This document shows, piece after piece, positions 35,044 through 42,869 of a DNA stretch of 64,000 nt (its first letter is position 1; the number at the start of each line of letters is the position of its first letter). The notes below the pieces were generated by a model. The model did not search any database. It was not told the origin of the DNA and was given only the letters and a program-made list of their open reading frames with translations. Origin of the DNA: Mesorhizobium helmanticense (GTDB lineage: Bacteria > Pseudomonadota > Alphaproteobacteria > Rhizobiales > Rhizobiaceae); contig NZ_PZJX01000007.1 in the NCBI RefSeq assembly GCF_003034915.1, positions 186,001-250,000 on the forward strand, read 5' to 3'. The position numbers were made by a program, and so were the translations under genes.

Positions 35044-36158
35044 GCTCTCGCTCCTTCCACGCCAGGCGCCTTCATGCGCTTTTCGATGCGGATGATGACA
35101 AAGGCCAGGATGCCGAGAAGCACGGCGGCGGCCAGGAAGAAGCCAGCCGTATCGAGCATCGATTGCAGCATCACCACATAGATAATGGCGAGCTCGAAGG
35201 CAAAGCCGGCATAGGCAACCCAGCGCAAACCCCTGCTCTCGCGGCCGCCGAGCACGATTGCCGCGACAATGCCAGCGAGCGCCACGGCCGAGGCCATGGC
35301 AAAGCCGCTGCTGTAGCTCGCTTCATTGGCCAGTTGGAACTGGATCATCGCCAGGCCGGTGAGGAAGCCGATCAGCGCGTGCAGAGGCAGCCGGCCGCCA
35401 AGCTGCAGGATCCTGTCGACAGGACCGGCGGCGAAGATCGCCGCCGCGAACAGCAGCGCCGAAACGACCACGAGCGGAATGGCGACGTGCAGCGTCTCGT
35501 AATCCATCGCCAACAGCACGAGATAGAAGATGACCGACAGGACAATCAGATGCCGCGCCGCCTGGCTGCGGGTCCAGAACGAAATGGCAAACAGCACGAT
35601 TGCCATGATGACGAAGAGATGCGGAAATTCCGTGCGCCGGAAATAGTCGAACCCCTTCAGGAACAGCCAGGCATCGGCGATGCCGACGGCAGCGACGGTC
35701 AGCGGGTTTGAGCGCAGCGCGACGGCCGCCAGCGCCGTGCCCGCACCCCAGGTGATCAGCGCCGATGCCTCGTCGCCGGACAGATGGTACATCTGGCCGA
35801 TCAGCGCGATCGATCCACCGAAGGCAGCGGCGGCGACGATCCACAGCGCCTCGCCGATCGCCGCATGGTCGCGCATCTTCAACACCGCGCCGCCGACATA
35901 ACCGGCCAGAATGATGGCGAAGAGCGCCGCCACCCGTGCCAGCCGCGGAATGGCCTCCCAATTGGCGGCGACGAAGATCAGGATGGCCGCGCCAAACAGC
36001 AGCGCCGCCATCATCGCCAGGATCGAACCGAAGCTCAGCGATTTGCGTTCATTGGCCTCGACGTCGCTCGCCAGCGCATCGGCCGTCGATGCATCGATCA
36101 GGCCGGCCTGCGCCCATCGTGCGATATCGGCCCTCACCCGTGACGAATAGCTCGCCAT
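35040..36158 (-). CDS. DUF2157 polytopic membrane protein
   Basis: 372 residues from the ATG at 36158 after GGGGGAAAGG; a longer frame to 36299 lacks a ribosome site. A cytoplasmic N-terminus (RVRADIARWAQAGLID, a DUF2157 hallmark) is followed by about ten hydrophobic helices ending in a basic tail. Function is unknown. It is coupled to the GDYXXLXY gene downstream. The regions between helices are short, so it is mostly membrane-embedded. Confidence 0.82.
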   Translation of the reverse strand: MASYSSRVRADIARWAQAGLIDASTADALASDVEANERKSLSFGSILAMMAALLFGAAILIFVAANWEAIPRLARVAALFAIILAGYVGGAVLKMRDHAAIGEALWIVAAAAFGGSIALIGQMYHLSGDEASALITWGAGTALAAVALRSNPLTVAAVGIADAWLFLKGFDYFRRTEFPHLFVIMAIVLFAISFWTRSQAARHLIVLSVIFYLVLLAMDYETLHVAIPLVVVSALLFAAAIFAAGPVDRILQLGGRLPLHALIGFLTGLAMIQFQLANEASYSSGFAMASAVALAGIVAAIVLGGRESRGLRWVAYAGFAFELAIIYVVMLQSMLDTAGFFLAAAVLLGILAFVIIRIEKRMKAPGVEGARA

Positions 36159-36395
36159 GCCTTTCCCCCATTGCTTGGTCGTTTTTTCAGCCGAACCAGA
36201 CAAGCCGTTGGCGCAACGGCATTTTCCAATTCGGGCTTCTTTGTGACGAAGCCGTGAGCGCGTCGTGATGTTGCATTGCACAATTTGCATTGCTGCCATG
36301 CAGCGATAGCGCTTTTAAACCGATATAACCCCACCTATCTTCACGGCGTACACAAAGACGGAATGATCCGAAAGAAAGACGAAACGAGAAATACC

Positions 36396-36536
36396 ATGAA
36401 CTTGATCCGCAACTACCGCAACTGGCGCCGCTACCGGGACACCGTTTCCGAGCTGAGCCGCCTGAGCAACCGCGAACTGACCGACCTCGGCATCAGCCGC
36501 AGCGACATCCACTACGTCGCTCGCAGGGCGGTCTAA
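36396..36536 (+). CDS. DUF1127 small arginine-rich protein 1
   Basis: 46 residues: a basic amphipathic N-terminus (LIRNYRNWRRYRDT) and the DUF1127 core LSRLSNRELTDLGISRSDI. The ATG at 36396 was chosen because it gives the standard family length and has a mirror in the second copy. Short DUF1127 proteins are stress-induced in alphaproteobacteria and, in Rhodobacter (CcaF1), act in RNA maturation and turnover. As in Rhodobacter, hairpins with CCUCCUCCC loops lie downstream. The gene is followed by a hairpin and a paralogue. Confidence 0.85.
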   Translation: MNLIRNYRNWRRYRDTVSELSRLSNRELTDLGISRSDIHYVARRAV

Positions 36537-36540
36537 TCCC

Positions 36541-36562
36541 TTCGGACCGCAAATGGTCCGAA
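36541..36562 (+). terminator. hairpin between the two DUF1127 genes
   Basis: A perfect 8-bp stem TTCGGACC / GGTCCGAA with a 6-nt loop (GCAAAT), 4 bp after the first DUF1127 stop and followed by CCAGTTTT. It may be a partial terminator or processing site between the two small genes. Confidence 0.6.
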
Positions 36563-36585
36563 CCAGTTTTGAAAAGAGAACGACA

Positions 36586-36726
36586 ATGAACCTGATCCGC
36601 AACTATCGTAACTGGCGCGTTTACCGCGACACGGTTAACGAGCTGGGTCGCCTTTCGAACCGCCAGCTCCATGATCTCGGCATCATCCGCGACGAGATCA
36701 AGATCATCGCCCGCAAGGCGATCTGA
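36586..36726 (+). CDS. DUF1127 small arginine-rich protein 2
   Basis: 46 residues, paralogous to the gene 50 bp upstream. It has the same opening LIRNYRNWR and core RLSNRQLHDLGIIRDEI, but a less basic middle and a C-terminus ARKAI. GAAAAGAG serves as ribosome site. The tandem pair probably arose by local duplication. Its stop is 13 bp before the first 176-bp hairpin unit, so both proteins and the hairpin RNA could come from one transcript that is then processed, as known for ccaF1-CcsR in Rhodobacter. Confidence 0.85.
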   Translation: MNLIRNYRNWRVYRDTVNELGRLSNRQLHDLGIIRDEIKIIARKAI

Positions 36727-36739
36727 AGTTTCTGAAGTT

Positions 36740-36915
36740 AAGGAATTTCGCCAGGGTCGACCTCCTCCCCGACCCTGACGGATACGGTCAGCCTTCACCT
36801 CCTCCCGAGGGTTGACCACCAAAACGGCGCCCGCCGCACCTCCTCCCGCGGCGGGCGCTGTTTCCAGGGCGAAAGAATTTCGTCCCAAGGGGTTTCGCCC
36901 CCTTTCATCAGGCGA
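36740..36915 (+). ncRNA. CCUCCUCCC-loop small RNA, unit 1 (three hairpins)
   Basis: The unit starts with AAGGAATTTCG and holds three hairpins whose 10-nt loops are all ACCTCCTCCC: stem 36752-36777 (8 bp, loop 36760-36769), stem 36786-36817 (11 bp with two G-U, loop 36797-36806) and stem 36827-36858 (11 bp, loop 36838-36847). A fourth hairpin AAGGGG/CCCCTT at 36887-36904 followed by T may end the unit. Loops rich in CCUCC mimic the anti-Shine-Dalgarno sequence and can bind ribosome sites of mRNAs. The arrangement matches CcsR RNAs of Rhodobacter and the rhizobial 'cuckoo' RNA family, as I know them. Strand is taken from the DUF1127 genes upstream. Confidence 0.8.
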
Positions 36916-37045
36916 AAGGAATTTCGTCAAAGCCGACCTCCTCCCCGGCGATGACGAATACGGTCGATCTTCACCTCCTCCCGAGGATCGACCACCAAAA
37001 CGACACCCGCCGGACCTCCTCCCCCGGCGGGTGTTGTTGTTTTGG
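36916..37045 (+). ncRNA. CCUCCUCCC-loop small RNA, unit 2 (three hairpins)
   Basis: This is a copy of unit 1 displaced by exactly 176 bp: the AAGGAATTTCG start and all three loops keep that offset (loops 36936-36945, 36973-36982 and 37014-37023). Stems are 36924-36957 (interrupted), 36962-36993 (11 bp) and 37003-37034 (11 bp, extendable outward). Compared with unit 1, several stem positions changed on both arms together, while the loops are identical, so the RNA structure has been conserved by selection. The last hairpin is followed by TTGTTGTTTT and probably serves as the terminator. Confidence 0.8.
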
Positions 37046-37163
37046 ACCTGAAATCCTTGTGTTTGAAAACATTGAGGTCGGCGGCTAGAGACCGGACGAG
37101 AAACCACCACGCGAAGCCGACGATGGCCGAACCAGTCGGCCAGCTTGACAGGCACAGGGCAGC

Positions 37164-38219
37164 TTAAATAGTTGCCTGTGTCAGCCTATGGCGTCGGTAT
37201 TCCAGCGGACTCGTGCCTAGCCAGCGCTGGCAAGCATGGCTTAGCGCGCTGGGTTGCTGAAACCCGAGCAGCCAGGCGATCTGCGAGATTTGCAAATCCC
37301 TCTGTTCCAGGTAGCGGACGGCGAGATCTCGCCGCAGTCCATCGAGTATCTCGCTGAACGTCAGTCCTTCGGAAGCCAACCGGCGCGCGAATGTCCTCTC
37401 GCTTATTCCAAGGTGCCTGGCGACTGTTTTGATGTCCGCCTCAGCATGAGGCAGGGCTGGCGCGATGACATTCTCCACAACAGTTCGGAAGGCGCTCGCA
37501 TTGGAAGGACGGGCCCGGATCGCGTCCTCGCAGTTTTTCAACATCAGCTCATGCAGAAAAGGATCGCCTCCCACCACCTGCAAATCGAGCAATGCGGGTT
37601 CCAAACTCAACTCGTCGGTGTCGGCGCCAAACTGAACATCGCAACCCAACAGCTTTCTGGTCGGTGGATCGGATGGCCGGTGATGCACAAACTTGACTCC
37701 AAGCGGCGAGAACTTTTGACCGACGAGCTGACGACATAGCCGCAATAAGATCAAAGTCAGGAATTCCATGTGGTGCCGGTCGAGATGACGCGACACGCCG
37801 GCATAAGCAACATTGATCCGGCACGGCGACCCCTTGCGAATCCGTAAGATCAGGGCTTCGTTCCCCACCCGCACAAAACGCTCAAGGCGGCCCAGTGCAT
37901 CGCCGAGACGCTGGGATGAAGCGGCTACGTAGTAAAGTATCCCCAATTCGCGCAGATCGACCGACTCGGCCAGGGAGAGGCCAAAATGGTGGTCGCGCAC
38001 GGCCTTCGAAGCCAGCTCAAGAAACTCGATCTGCGATTTAACCCTGATGCGGTCGCGGCGGCTGAGAGCGGCGGCGGACAGACGACAGCGCGCGAGCAAT
38101 GGCTTAGGGTCAACCGCGTGCCTTATGAGCTCTTCCACGGCCAAGCGAGCAGCCAAACCTGCTGCTGTCGGACCTGCGGCCAGGCCCTGAGAAATTGTCT
38201 CGCTTTTTTCCGCTGTCAT
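37164..38219 (-). CDS. AraC-family transcriptional regulator
   Basis: 351 residues from the ATG at 38219 preceded by GGGGGG; a longer frame to 38273 lacks support. The N-terminal two thirds match the AraC-type 'arabinose-binding domain' architecture of OruR/ArgR-like regulators (FGLSLAESVDLRELGILYYV). The C-terminus has two helix-turn-helix motifs (DIKTVARHLGISERTFARRL and ISQIAWLLGFQQPSALSHAC). It stands alone, divergent from trmFO, so its target is unknown. The sequence around it is less GC-rich and may have been acquired. Confidence 0.85.
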   Translation of the reverse strand: MTAEKSETISQGLAAGPTAAGLAARLAVEELIRHAVDPKPLLARCRLSAAALSRRDRIRVKSQIEFLELASKAVRDHHFGLSLAESVDLRELGILYYVAASSQRLGDALGRLERFVRVGNEALILRIRKGSPCRINVAYAGVSRHLDRHHMEFLTLILLRLCRQLVGQKFSPLGVKFVHHRPSDPPTRKLLGCDVQFGADTDELSLEPALLDLQVVGGDPFLHELMLKNCEDAIRARPSNASAFRTVVENVIAPALPHAEADIKTVARHLGISERTFARRLASEGLTFSEILDGLRRDLAVRYLEQRDLQISQIAWLLGFQQPSALSHACQRWLGTSPLEYRRHRLTQATI

Positions 38220-38749
38220 GCGCCCCCCACACACAAGCCAGCCAATTATCAGCTTATGGGGCACCCAGCGCAAATCCTTGTCAAGCGGCTGCCAGTGACA
38301 TCCGGCAAGCTCAGCCTCCTTCGGATTCCCTCTCTGATAGTAATCAGCCCAGAATTAGCGCACTCCATTGGCACAAGGCACGGCGGCGCGGGTTGCCTTG
38401 TTCTTCTTAGGTCGCGCGCCGCCGGCCCTCACGCGGTACGGCCGGATGGCCGTCGCGAGCGGTGAATGGAAAGATCTAGAAAGGCGTAGGCGAACGCGAG
38501 CGCCAAGCCCTAAGGCTGTTTTGCAGGCAGCCCGCACAGCCCCTTTGCTTCCGATGATCCGTGCGGGCTGGGGATTACCTCGAACGGCCCGCCAGCGCTT
38601 GCTTGCAGCTGCCAAAAACATGCCTCGAAATGCCACCCTTGGCAGGTCGGGCAGCATCTGCAGCGTCATGCGAGTGCGGCGGACACCTATCCGCTGGGGG
38701 CGAACCCCGGTACAATTGCAATCGCAGCTACAAGCGATTATTCCGGCGC
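38220..38749. other. long intergenic region, AraC regulator / trmFO
   Basis: 530 bp without a credible protein gene; the frames that cross it have no ribosome site and no family resemblance. It carries the divergent promoters and a 9-bp inverted repeat AGCCCGCAC (38529-38537) / GTGCGGGCT (38561-38569) that could form a long-loop hairpin. The length is unusual for this compact window and might hide a non-coding RNA. Confidence 0.5.
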
Positions 38750-40159
38750 ATGATCAAAAATCCCATTCATATCATCGGCGGCGGCCTCGCCGGCTCCGAG
38801 GCCGCATGGCAGGCCGCGGAAGCCGGCATTCCCGTCATGCTGCATGAAATGCGGCCCGTGCGCGGCACCGATGCGCACAAGACCGAGGGGCTGGCCGAGC
38901 TGGTCTGCTCCAATTCCTTCCGCTCCGACGATGCCGAGACCAACGCGGTCGGCCTGCTGCATGCCGAAATGCGGCTGGCCGGATCGCTGATCATGAGCGC
39001 CGGCGATGCAAACCAGGTGCCGGCAGGTGGCGCGCTGGCCGTCGACCGCGACGGGTTTTCGCAGGCTGTGACCAAAAAGCTAGAAGCCCACCCGCTGATC
39101 ACCATCCAGCGCGAGGAAGTGCCGGGCCTGCCGCCGGCGGACTGGGACCAGGCGATCATCGCCACCGGACCGCTGACCGCACCTTCGCTTGCCCAGGCGA
39201 TCGGCGAAGCGACCGGCGCCGACGCACTTGCCTTCTTCGACGCCATCGCGCCGATCATCCATTTCGACACGATCGACATGAACGTCTGCTGGTTCCAGTC
39301 GCGCTACGACAAGGTCGGCCCGGGTGGCACCGGCAAGGACTACATCAACTGTCCGATGGACAACGAGCAATATCTCGCCTTCGTGCAGGCGCTGGTCGAC
39401 GGCCAGAAGACCGAATTCAAGCAATGGGAAGGCACGCCCTATTTCGACGGCTGCCTGCCGATCGAGGTGATGGCCGAACGCGGCGTCGAGACGCTGCGCC
39501 ATGGACCGATGAAGCCGATGGGGCTGACCAATGCCCACAATCCCAGCGTGAAGGCCTATGCCGTCGTCCAGCTCCGCCAGGACAATGCGCTGGGCACGCT
39601 CTACAACATGGTCGGTTTCCAGACCAAGCTGAAGCATGCCGAGCAGGTGCGCGTGTTCCGCACCATTCCCGGCCTTGAAAACGCCGATTTCGCCCGGCTC
39701 GGCGGCCTGCACCGCAACACCTACATCAACTCGCCGACGCTGCTCGACGCTTCGCTGCAGTTGAAGTCGCGGCCCGGCTTGCGCTTTGCCGGCCAGATCA
39801 CCGGCTGCGAGGGCTATGTCGAGAGTGCCGCCATCGGCCTGTTGGCCGGACGCTTCGCCGCCGCCGAGCGGCTCGGCCATCAGGCCTCGCTGCCGCCGCT
39901 GACCACGGCTTTCGGCGCGCTGCTCAACCACATCACCGGCGGCCACATCGTGTCCGACGATGAGCCGGGCAAGCGATCCTTCCAGCCGATGAACGTCAAT
40001 TTCGGCCTGTTCCCGCCGGTGGAAGCACCGAAAGCCGAGGGCAAGCGCCTGCGCGGCAAGGACAAGATCGTCGCCAAGCGGCGCGCCGTGACGTCGCGGG
40101 CGCTGGCCGATTGCCGCCAATGGCTTGGCTTGCCCGAGCGGGCGGAAGCGGCCGAATAG
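38750..40159 (+). CDS. trmFO: tRNA (m5U54) methyltransferase, folate/FAD-dependent
   Basis: 469 residues from the ATG at 38750; the upstream extension was rejected because [18 protein letters not shown] must be near the N-terminus as the FAD-binding Rossmann motif. Further family pieces are [28 protein letters not shown], the C-terminal cysteine motif [20 protein letters not shown], and [10 protein letters not shown]. It methylates U54 of tRNA using methylenetetrahydrofolate. The stop abuts the stop of the opposite-strand hydroxylase gene with no gap. Confidence 0.95.
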   Translation: MIKNPIHIIGGGLAGSEAAWQAAEAGIPVMLHEMRPVRGTDAHKTEGLAELVCSNSFRSDDAETNAVGLLHAEMRLAGSLIMSAGDANQVPAGGALAVDRDGFSQAVTKKLEAHPLITIQREEVPGLPPADWDQAIIATGPLTAPSLAQAIGEATGADALAFFDAIAPIIHFDTIDMNVCWFQSRYDKVGPGGTGKDYINCPMDNEQYLAFVQALVDGQKTEFKQWEGTPYFDGCLPIEVMAERGVETLRHGPMKPMGLTNAHNPSVKAYAVVQLRQDNALGTLYNMVGFQTKLKHAEQVRVFRTIPGLENADFARLGGLHRNTYINSPTLLDASLQLKSRPGLRFAGQITGCEGYVESAAIGLLAGRFAAAERLGHQASLPPLTTAFGALLNHITGGHIVSDDEPGKRSFQPMNVNFGLFPPVEAPKAEGKRLRGKDKIVAKRRAVTSRALADCRQWLGLPERAEAAE

Positions 40160-41113
40160 CTACTCAGCCGGTCCGAGGGTAACCACCGGCAAACCGGGCT
40201 TGCCCGCTTCGCCGGGATTCCTTCTGACATAGGCCGCCTTCAGGCTCTCCGAGGTTTCGCGCGAACCGTCATGGCTCCAGCCCGGCGGCTTGATCAGATA
40301 GTTGAGGCGGTCGCTGAGCGTGAGCCCCGGCGCCAACGCATCCGCGAACATGCCGATCCACTCGTGGAAGGCCACTTTCAGCGGGTTGAAGGTGCCGATG
40401 TTTTTGACGATGCCGTAGCGCGGGCGATCCTCCTCCAGCTCCTCGACGAAGGTGCCGAACATGCGGTCCCAGATGATCAGCGTGCCAGCAAAGTTGGCGT
40501 CGAGATAGCGCGGATTGGTGGCGTGGTGGACACGGTGATGCGAGGGCGTGTTGAAGATGAACTCGAACCAGCCCCACATCTTGCCGATGGTTTCGGTGTG
40601 GATCCAGAACTGCCAGACCAGGTTGAAACCGAAGGTGAAGGCGATAACCGCCGGATGGAAGCCGAGCAGCACCAGCGGCGCCTGCAGAACGAACATGAAG
40701 GTGAACAGTCCCGTCCAGCTCTGCCTGAGCGCCGTCGACAGATTGTAGTGCTGGCTGGAATGATGGTTGACGTGTTCGGCCCACACCCAGCGCACCCGGT
40801 GCGCGATGCGGTGGTAGACATAGTAGCGCAAATCATCGAGCAGGAAGGCGGCCAGGAACACCGGGAACGACAGGCCGAGGTTGAAGAAGCGGAATTGCCA
40901 CAGCCACAGCAGCGCCCAATAGGAAACGACTCCGAGCAGCAGCCCGGCAACGACATTGCCGGTGCCCATCATCAGGCTGGTCAGCGTGTCGCGCGTCTCG
41001 AACGATCCCTTGGCGCGGCCGGTGCGTACCATCCAGAGCTCGATCAGGATCGCGCCGACGAAGAACGGAATGGCAAGCTGGGTGACTTGCGGGAAATTGT
41101 AGTCGTCCATCAT
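40160..41113 (-). CDS. fatty acid hydroxylase / sterol desaturase family membrane enzyme
   Basis: 317 residues (316 if the second ATG is used). Four or so hydrophobic helices carry the di-iron histidine clusters of the superfamily: HRIAH, HVNHHSSQH and HHRVHH, with an additional His in the WIHTETIG helix. Such enzymes hydroxylate or desaturate lipids at the membrane. The lipid substrate is unknown; rhizobial relatives act on hopanoid, carotenoid or acyl chains. It overlaps the preceding small membrane-protein gene by 4 bp, so the two are co-translated. Confidence 0.85.
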   Translation of the reverse strand: MMDDYNFPQVTQLAIPFFVGAILIELWMVRTGRAKGSFETRDTLTSLMMGTGNVVAGLLLGVVSYWALLWLWQFRFFNLGLSFPVFLAAFLLDDLRYYVYHRIAHRVRWVWAEHVNHHSSQHYNLSTALRQSWTGLFTFMFVLQAPLVLLGFHPAVIAFTFGFNLVWQFWIHTETIGKMWGWFEFIFNTPSHHRVHHATNPRYLDANFAGTLIIWDRMFGTFVEELEEDRPRYGIVKNIGTFNPLKVAFHEWIGMFADALAPGLTLSDRLNYLIKPPGWSHDGSRETSESLKAAYVRRNPGEAGKPGLPVVTLGPAE

Positions 41114-41544
41114 GCAGCCTCCTTCGCCAGGCTCGGATCATACAGCCCAAGTGCGGCCGCGACGGTCTCGGCATCGCTTCTGTCGGCGAAGGCAAAACGC
41201 CCGCCTTTCCAGGTGAAGTCGGCGAGCTTGAGCGTGATGGCGCCGCCATCGTCGACATTCAGGGCAACGATATCGCCGGCCGTGACGATGCGGGTCAAGA
41301 AACAGTCGCCAACGCTGTGGACGATGCCGGTGCGCGCTTGCTCAAGACCAAGAAACGCCGTCCTGCCGTCCTTGGTGAGGCGGATCGCCGTCACCGCTTC
41401 ATCGGGAAAATCCTCAGCGAAACGGCTCAATGCCTGATCCGCGCCGGCGAGCGTCGCCGTCCTTGTGCCGCCGGTGAAATGCACGGCCGCAACCGACAAC
41501 GCAATGCCGAAGACGACAAGTGCGACCAGCACGGGCAGGCTCAT
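41110..41544 (-). CDS. membrane-anchored protein of unknown function
   Basis: 144 residues: one N-terminal membrane helix (SLPVLVALVVFGIALSVAAV) and a soluble domain that may face the periplasm, with a Cys in VGDCFLTRIV. I do not recognise a family. The gene is translationally coupled to the hydroxylase gene and may assist that enzyme. Confidence 0.65.
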   Translation of the reverse strand: MSLPVLVALVVFGIALSVAAVHFTGGTRTATLAGADQALSRFAEDFPDEAVTAIRLTKDGRTAFLGLEQARTGIVHSVGDCFLTRIVTAGDIVALNVDDGGAITLKLADFTWKGGRFAFADRSDAETVAAALGLYDPSLAKEAA

Positions 41545-41617
41545 GAACCGCTATCTCCTCCGGGCCGGCGCACTCGGCTTCGACCCAGGACAAGTCCTAC
41601 CATGATTGACGTTTACG

Positions 41618-42466
41618 TCAAATGGGTGGCCAGCCCTTCGATGCACGGCGCAGCAGCAGCCAATGCCGGCGCAAGGCTGACAGCCGCACCACGCGATCGA
41701 GCGGCGAACGGCTTTCCATCCTGTCGAGATAGGCGCGTGTCAGGGCAAGCGGCAGATAGGCCGGGCGCAGCGCAGGCGGCAGGGCCGGCGCGCCCTGCTC
41801 GAAGGCGGCCAGATGCTCGCGCGCCAGCGCGAGCATCGCCGCAACGGCGCGTTGCGCGCCAGGGCCGCCATCGCCTTTGACGAACTCTTCCGGCGAGGAG
41901 CCGGCTGCCGCAAGGACATCCGCCGGCACGAAGCACTGGCCGCGCCGGCGATGCAGCGGCAACAGCAACAGAAGACCGGTCATTGCCTGCGCGCAGCCCG
42001 CCCTGCCCGCCAGTTCGGCGAAACGCGGTGCTTCGACCGGATCGAGCACCATCGCCGCAAGCTGGATGAGCGCCGCCGCCGTCTCACCGCAATAGCCTTC
42101 AAGGTCGGTACGCGACGGCATCGGATCGTCGTAAAGGTCGAAAATACGCGCTTCGAGCATGTTGTCGAATGCCGGCTTCGGCAGGCGGTGGGCCGAAATC
42201 GTGGCCTTCAAGGCGTCGGCGACGGGATGGCCGACGTCTGCCCTATCGTCCGCTTCTCCGGCAATCGTATCGCGCCACCATTGCAGCCGCACCTCGCCTG
42301 GCAGCGGCTGATGGATGCGGTCGCGAATGCCCGATATCTCGGCGTTGAAGGCATAAAGCGAAAACAGCGCGTCGCGCTTGTCCGCTGGCGCATAGAGCGC
42401 CGAGAGATAGCGGTCGTGATCAGCGGCGCGCACCGCTTCCATGACGATTTTGGCGTCGTCGATCAT
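41618..42466 (-). CDS. squalene/phytoene synthase-fold protein, NDUFAF6-like
   Basis: 282 residues from the ATG at 42466. It has the all-helical trans-isoprenyl diphosphate synthase head-to-head fold (HDRYLSALYAPADKRDALFSLYAFNAEI; RLQWWRDTI; DLEGYCGETAAALIQL). The Asp-rich DxxxD substrate motifs of true squalene/phytoene synthases are not evident (the first position reads NAEISGIRD), so terpene synthesis is doubtful. Together with the adjacent Mth938-like gene it matches the mitochondrial complex I assembly factor pair NDUFAF6/NDUFAF3, and I favour an assembly role in respiratory complex I. Confidence 0.75.
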   Translation of the reverse strand: MIDDAKIVMEAVRAADHDRYLSALYAPADKRDALFSLYAFNAEISGIRDRIHQPLPGEVRLQWWRDTIAGEADDRADVGHPVADALKATISAHRLPKPAFDNMLEARIFDLYDDPMPSRTDLEGYCGETAAALIQLAAMVLDPVEAPRFAELAGRAGCAQAMTGLLLLLPLHRRRGQCFVPADVLAAAGSSPEEFVKGDGGPGAQRAVAAMLALAREHLAAFEQGAPALPPALRPAYLPLALTRAYLDRMESRSPLDRVVRLSALRRHWLLLRRASKGWPPI

Positions 42467-42467
42467 C

Positions 42468-42857
42468 TCAGTCGACGGCAAAGAGCGCGGCGGCCACCGC
42501 GCGGTTTTCCGCCAGAAGAACATTGTAGGTCCGCACGGCAGCACCAGTCGACATCGGATCGGAGGCAATGCCCGCCGCCTTCAGCGCGGCACGCAGCGCC
42601 GCCGGCAATGGTCTGAGATCCTTGCCGGTGCCGACCAGCAGGATCTCGACCTTGTCGGCCTCATTGAACAGTCTTTCGAAATCCGCCGTCGTCAGCGCGG
42701 TAGCGTCGGCCGGCTCCCAGCCATGGATGCCGGACGGCAGGCAGAGCAGCGAACCGCGATGCGACATGTCGGCGAAGCGGAAACCGCCATTGCCATAGGC
42801 CTCGATCGGGGCGCGGCCGGGAAAGTGCGCCTCGCGGATGACGATGCCTTTTGCCAC
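42468..42857 (-). CDS. Mth938/NDUFAF3-like protein
   Basis: 129 residues, the full DUF498/Mth938 domain, with FPGRAPIEAYGNGGFRFAD, VEILLVGTGKDLRPLP, and a C-terminal STGAAVRTYNVLLAENRAVAAALF. Start is GTG at 42857. The human homologue NDUFAF3 is a complex I assembly factor, and the linkage of this gene to yajC/secDF in alphaproteobacteria is established knowledge. It begins 12 bp after secDF and ends 1 bp before the NDUFAF6-like gene, so all are probably one operon. Confidence 0.88.
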   Translation of the reverse strand: MAKGIVIREAHFPGRAPIEAYGNGGFRFADMSHRGSLLCLPSGIHGWEPADATALTTADFERLFNEADKVEILLVGTGKDLRPLPAALRAALKAAGIASDPMSTGAAVRTYNVLLAENRAVAAALFAVD

Positions 42858-42869
42858 GGCCGGGCGGCG

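Noticed and set aside
36740..37045. CRISPR array
   Set aside because: The repeated 10-nt segment sits in hairpin loops with differing stems; there are no 25-40 bp direct repeats, regular spacers or cas genes.
36493..37155. 220-codon minus-strand frame across the hairpin region
   Set aside because: It crosses the second DUF1127 gene and all six hairpins; the covarying stems are better explained as RNA.
38355..38669. 104-codon minus-strand frame before trmFO
   Set aside because: No ribosome site, no recognisable domain, strongly basic composition typical of random GC-rich frames.
41618..42466. carotenoid or squalene biosynthesis enzyme
   Set aside because: Asp-rich catalytic motifs are not evident and the neighbour is an NDUFAF3 homologue instead of crt or hpn genes.
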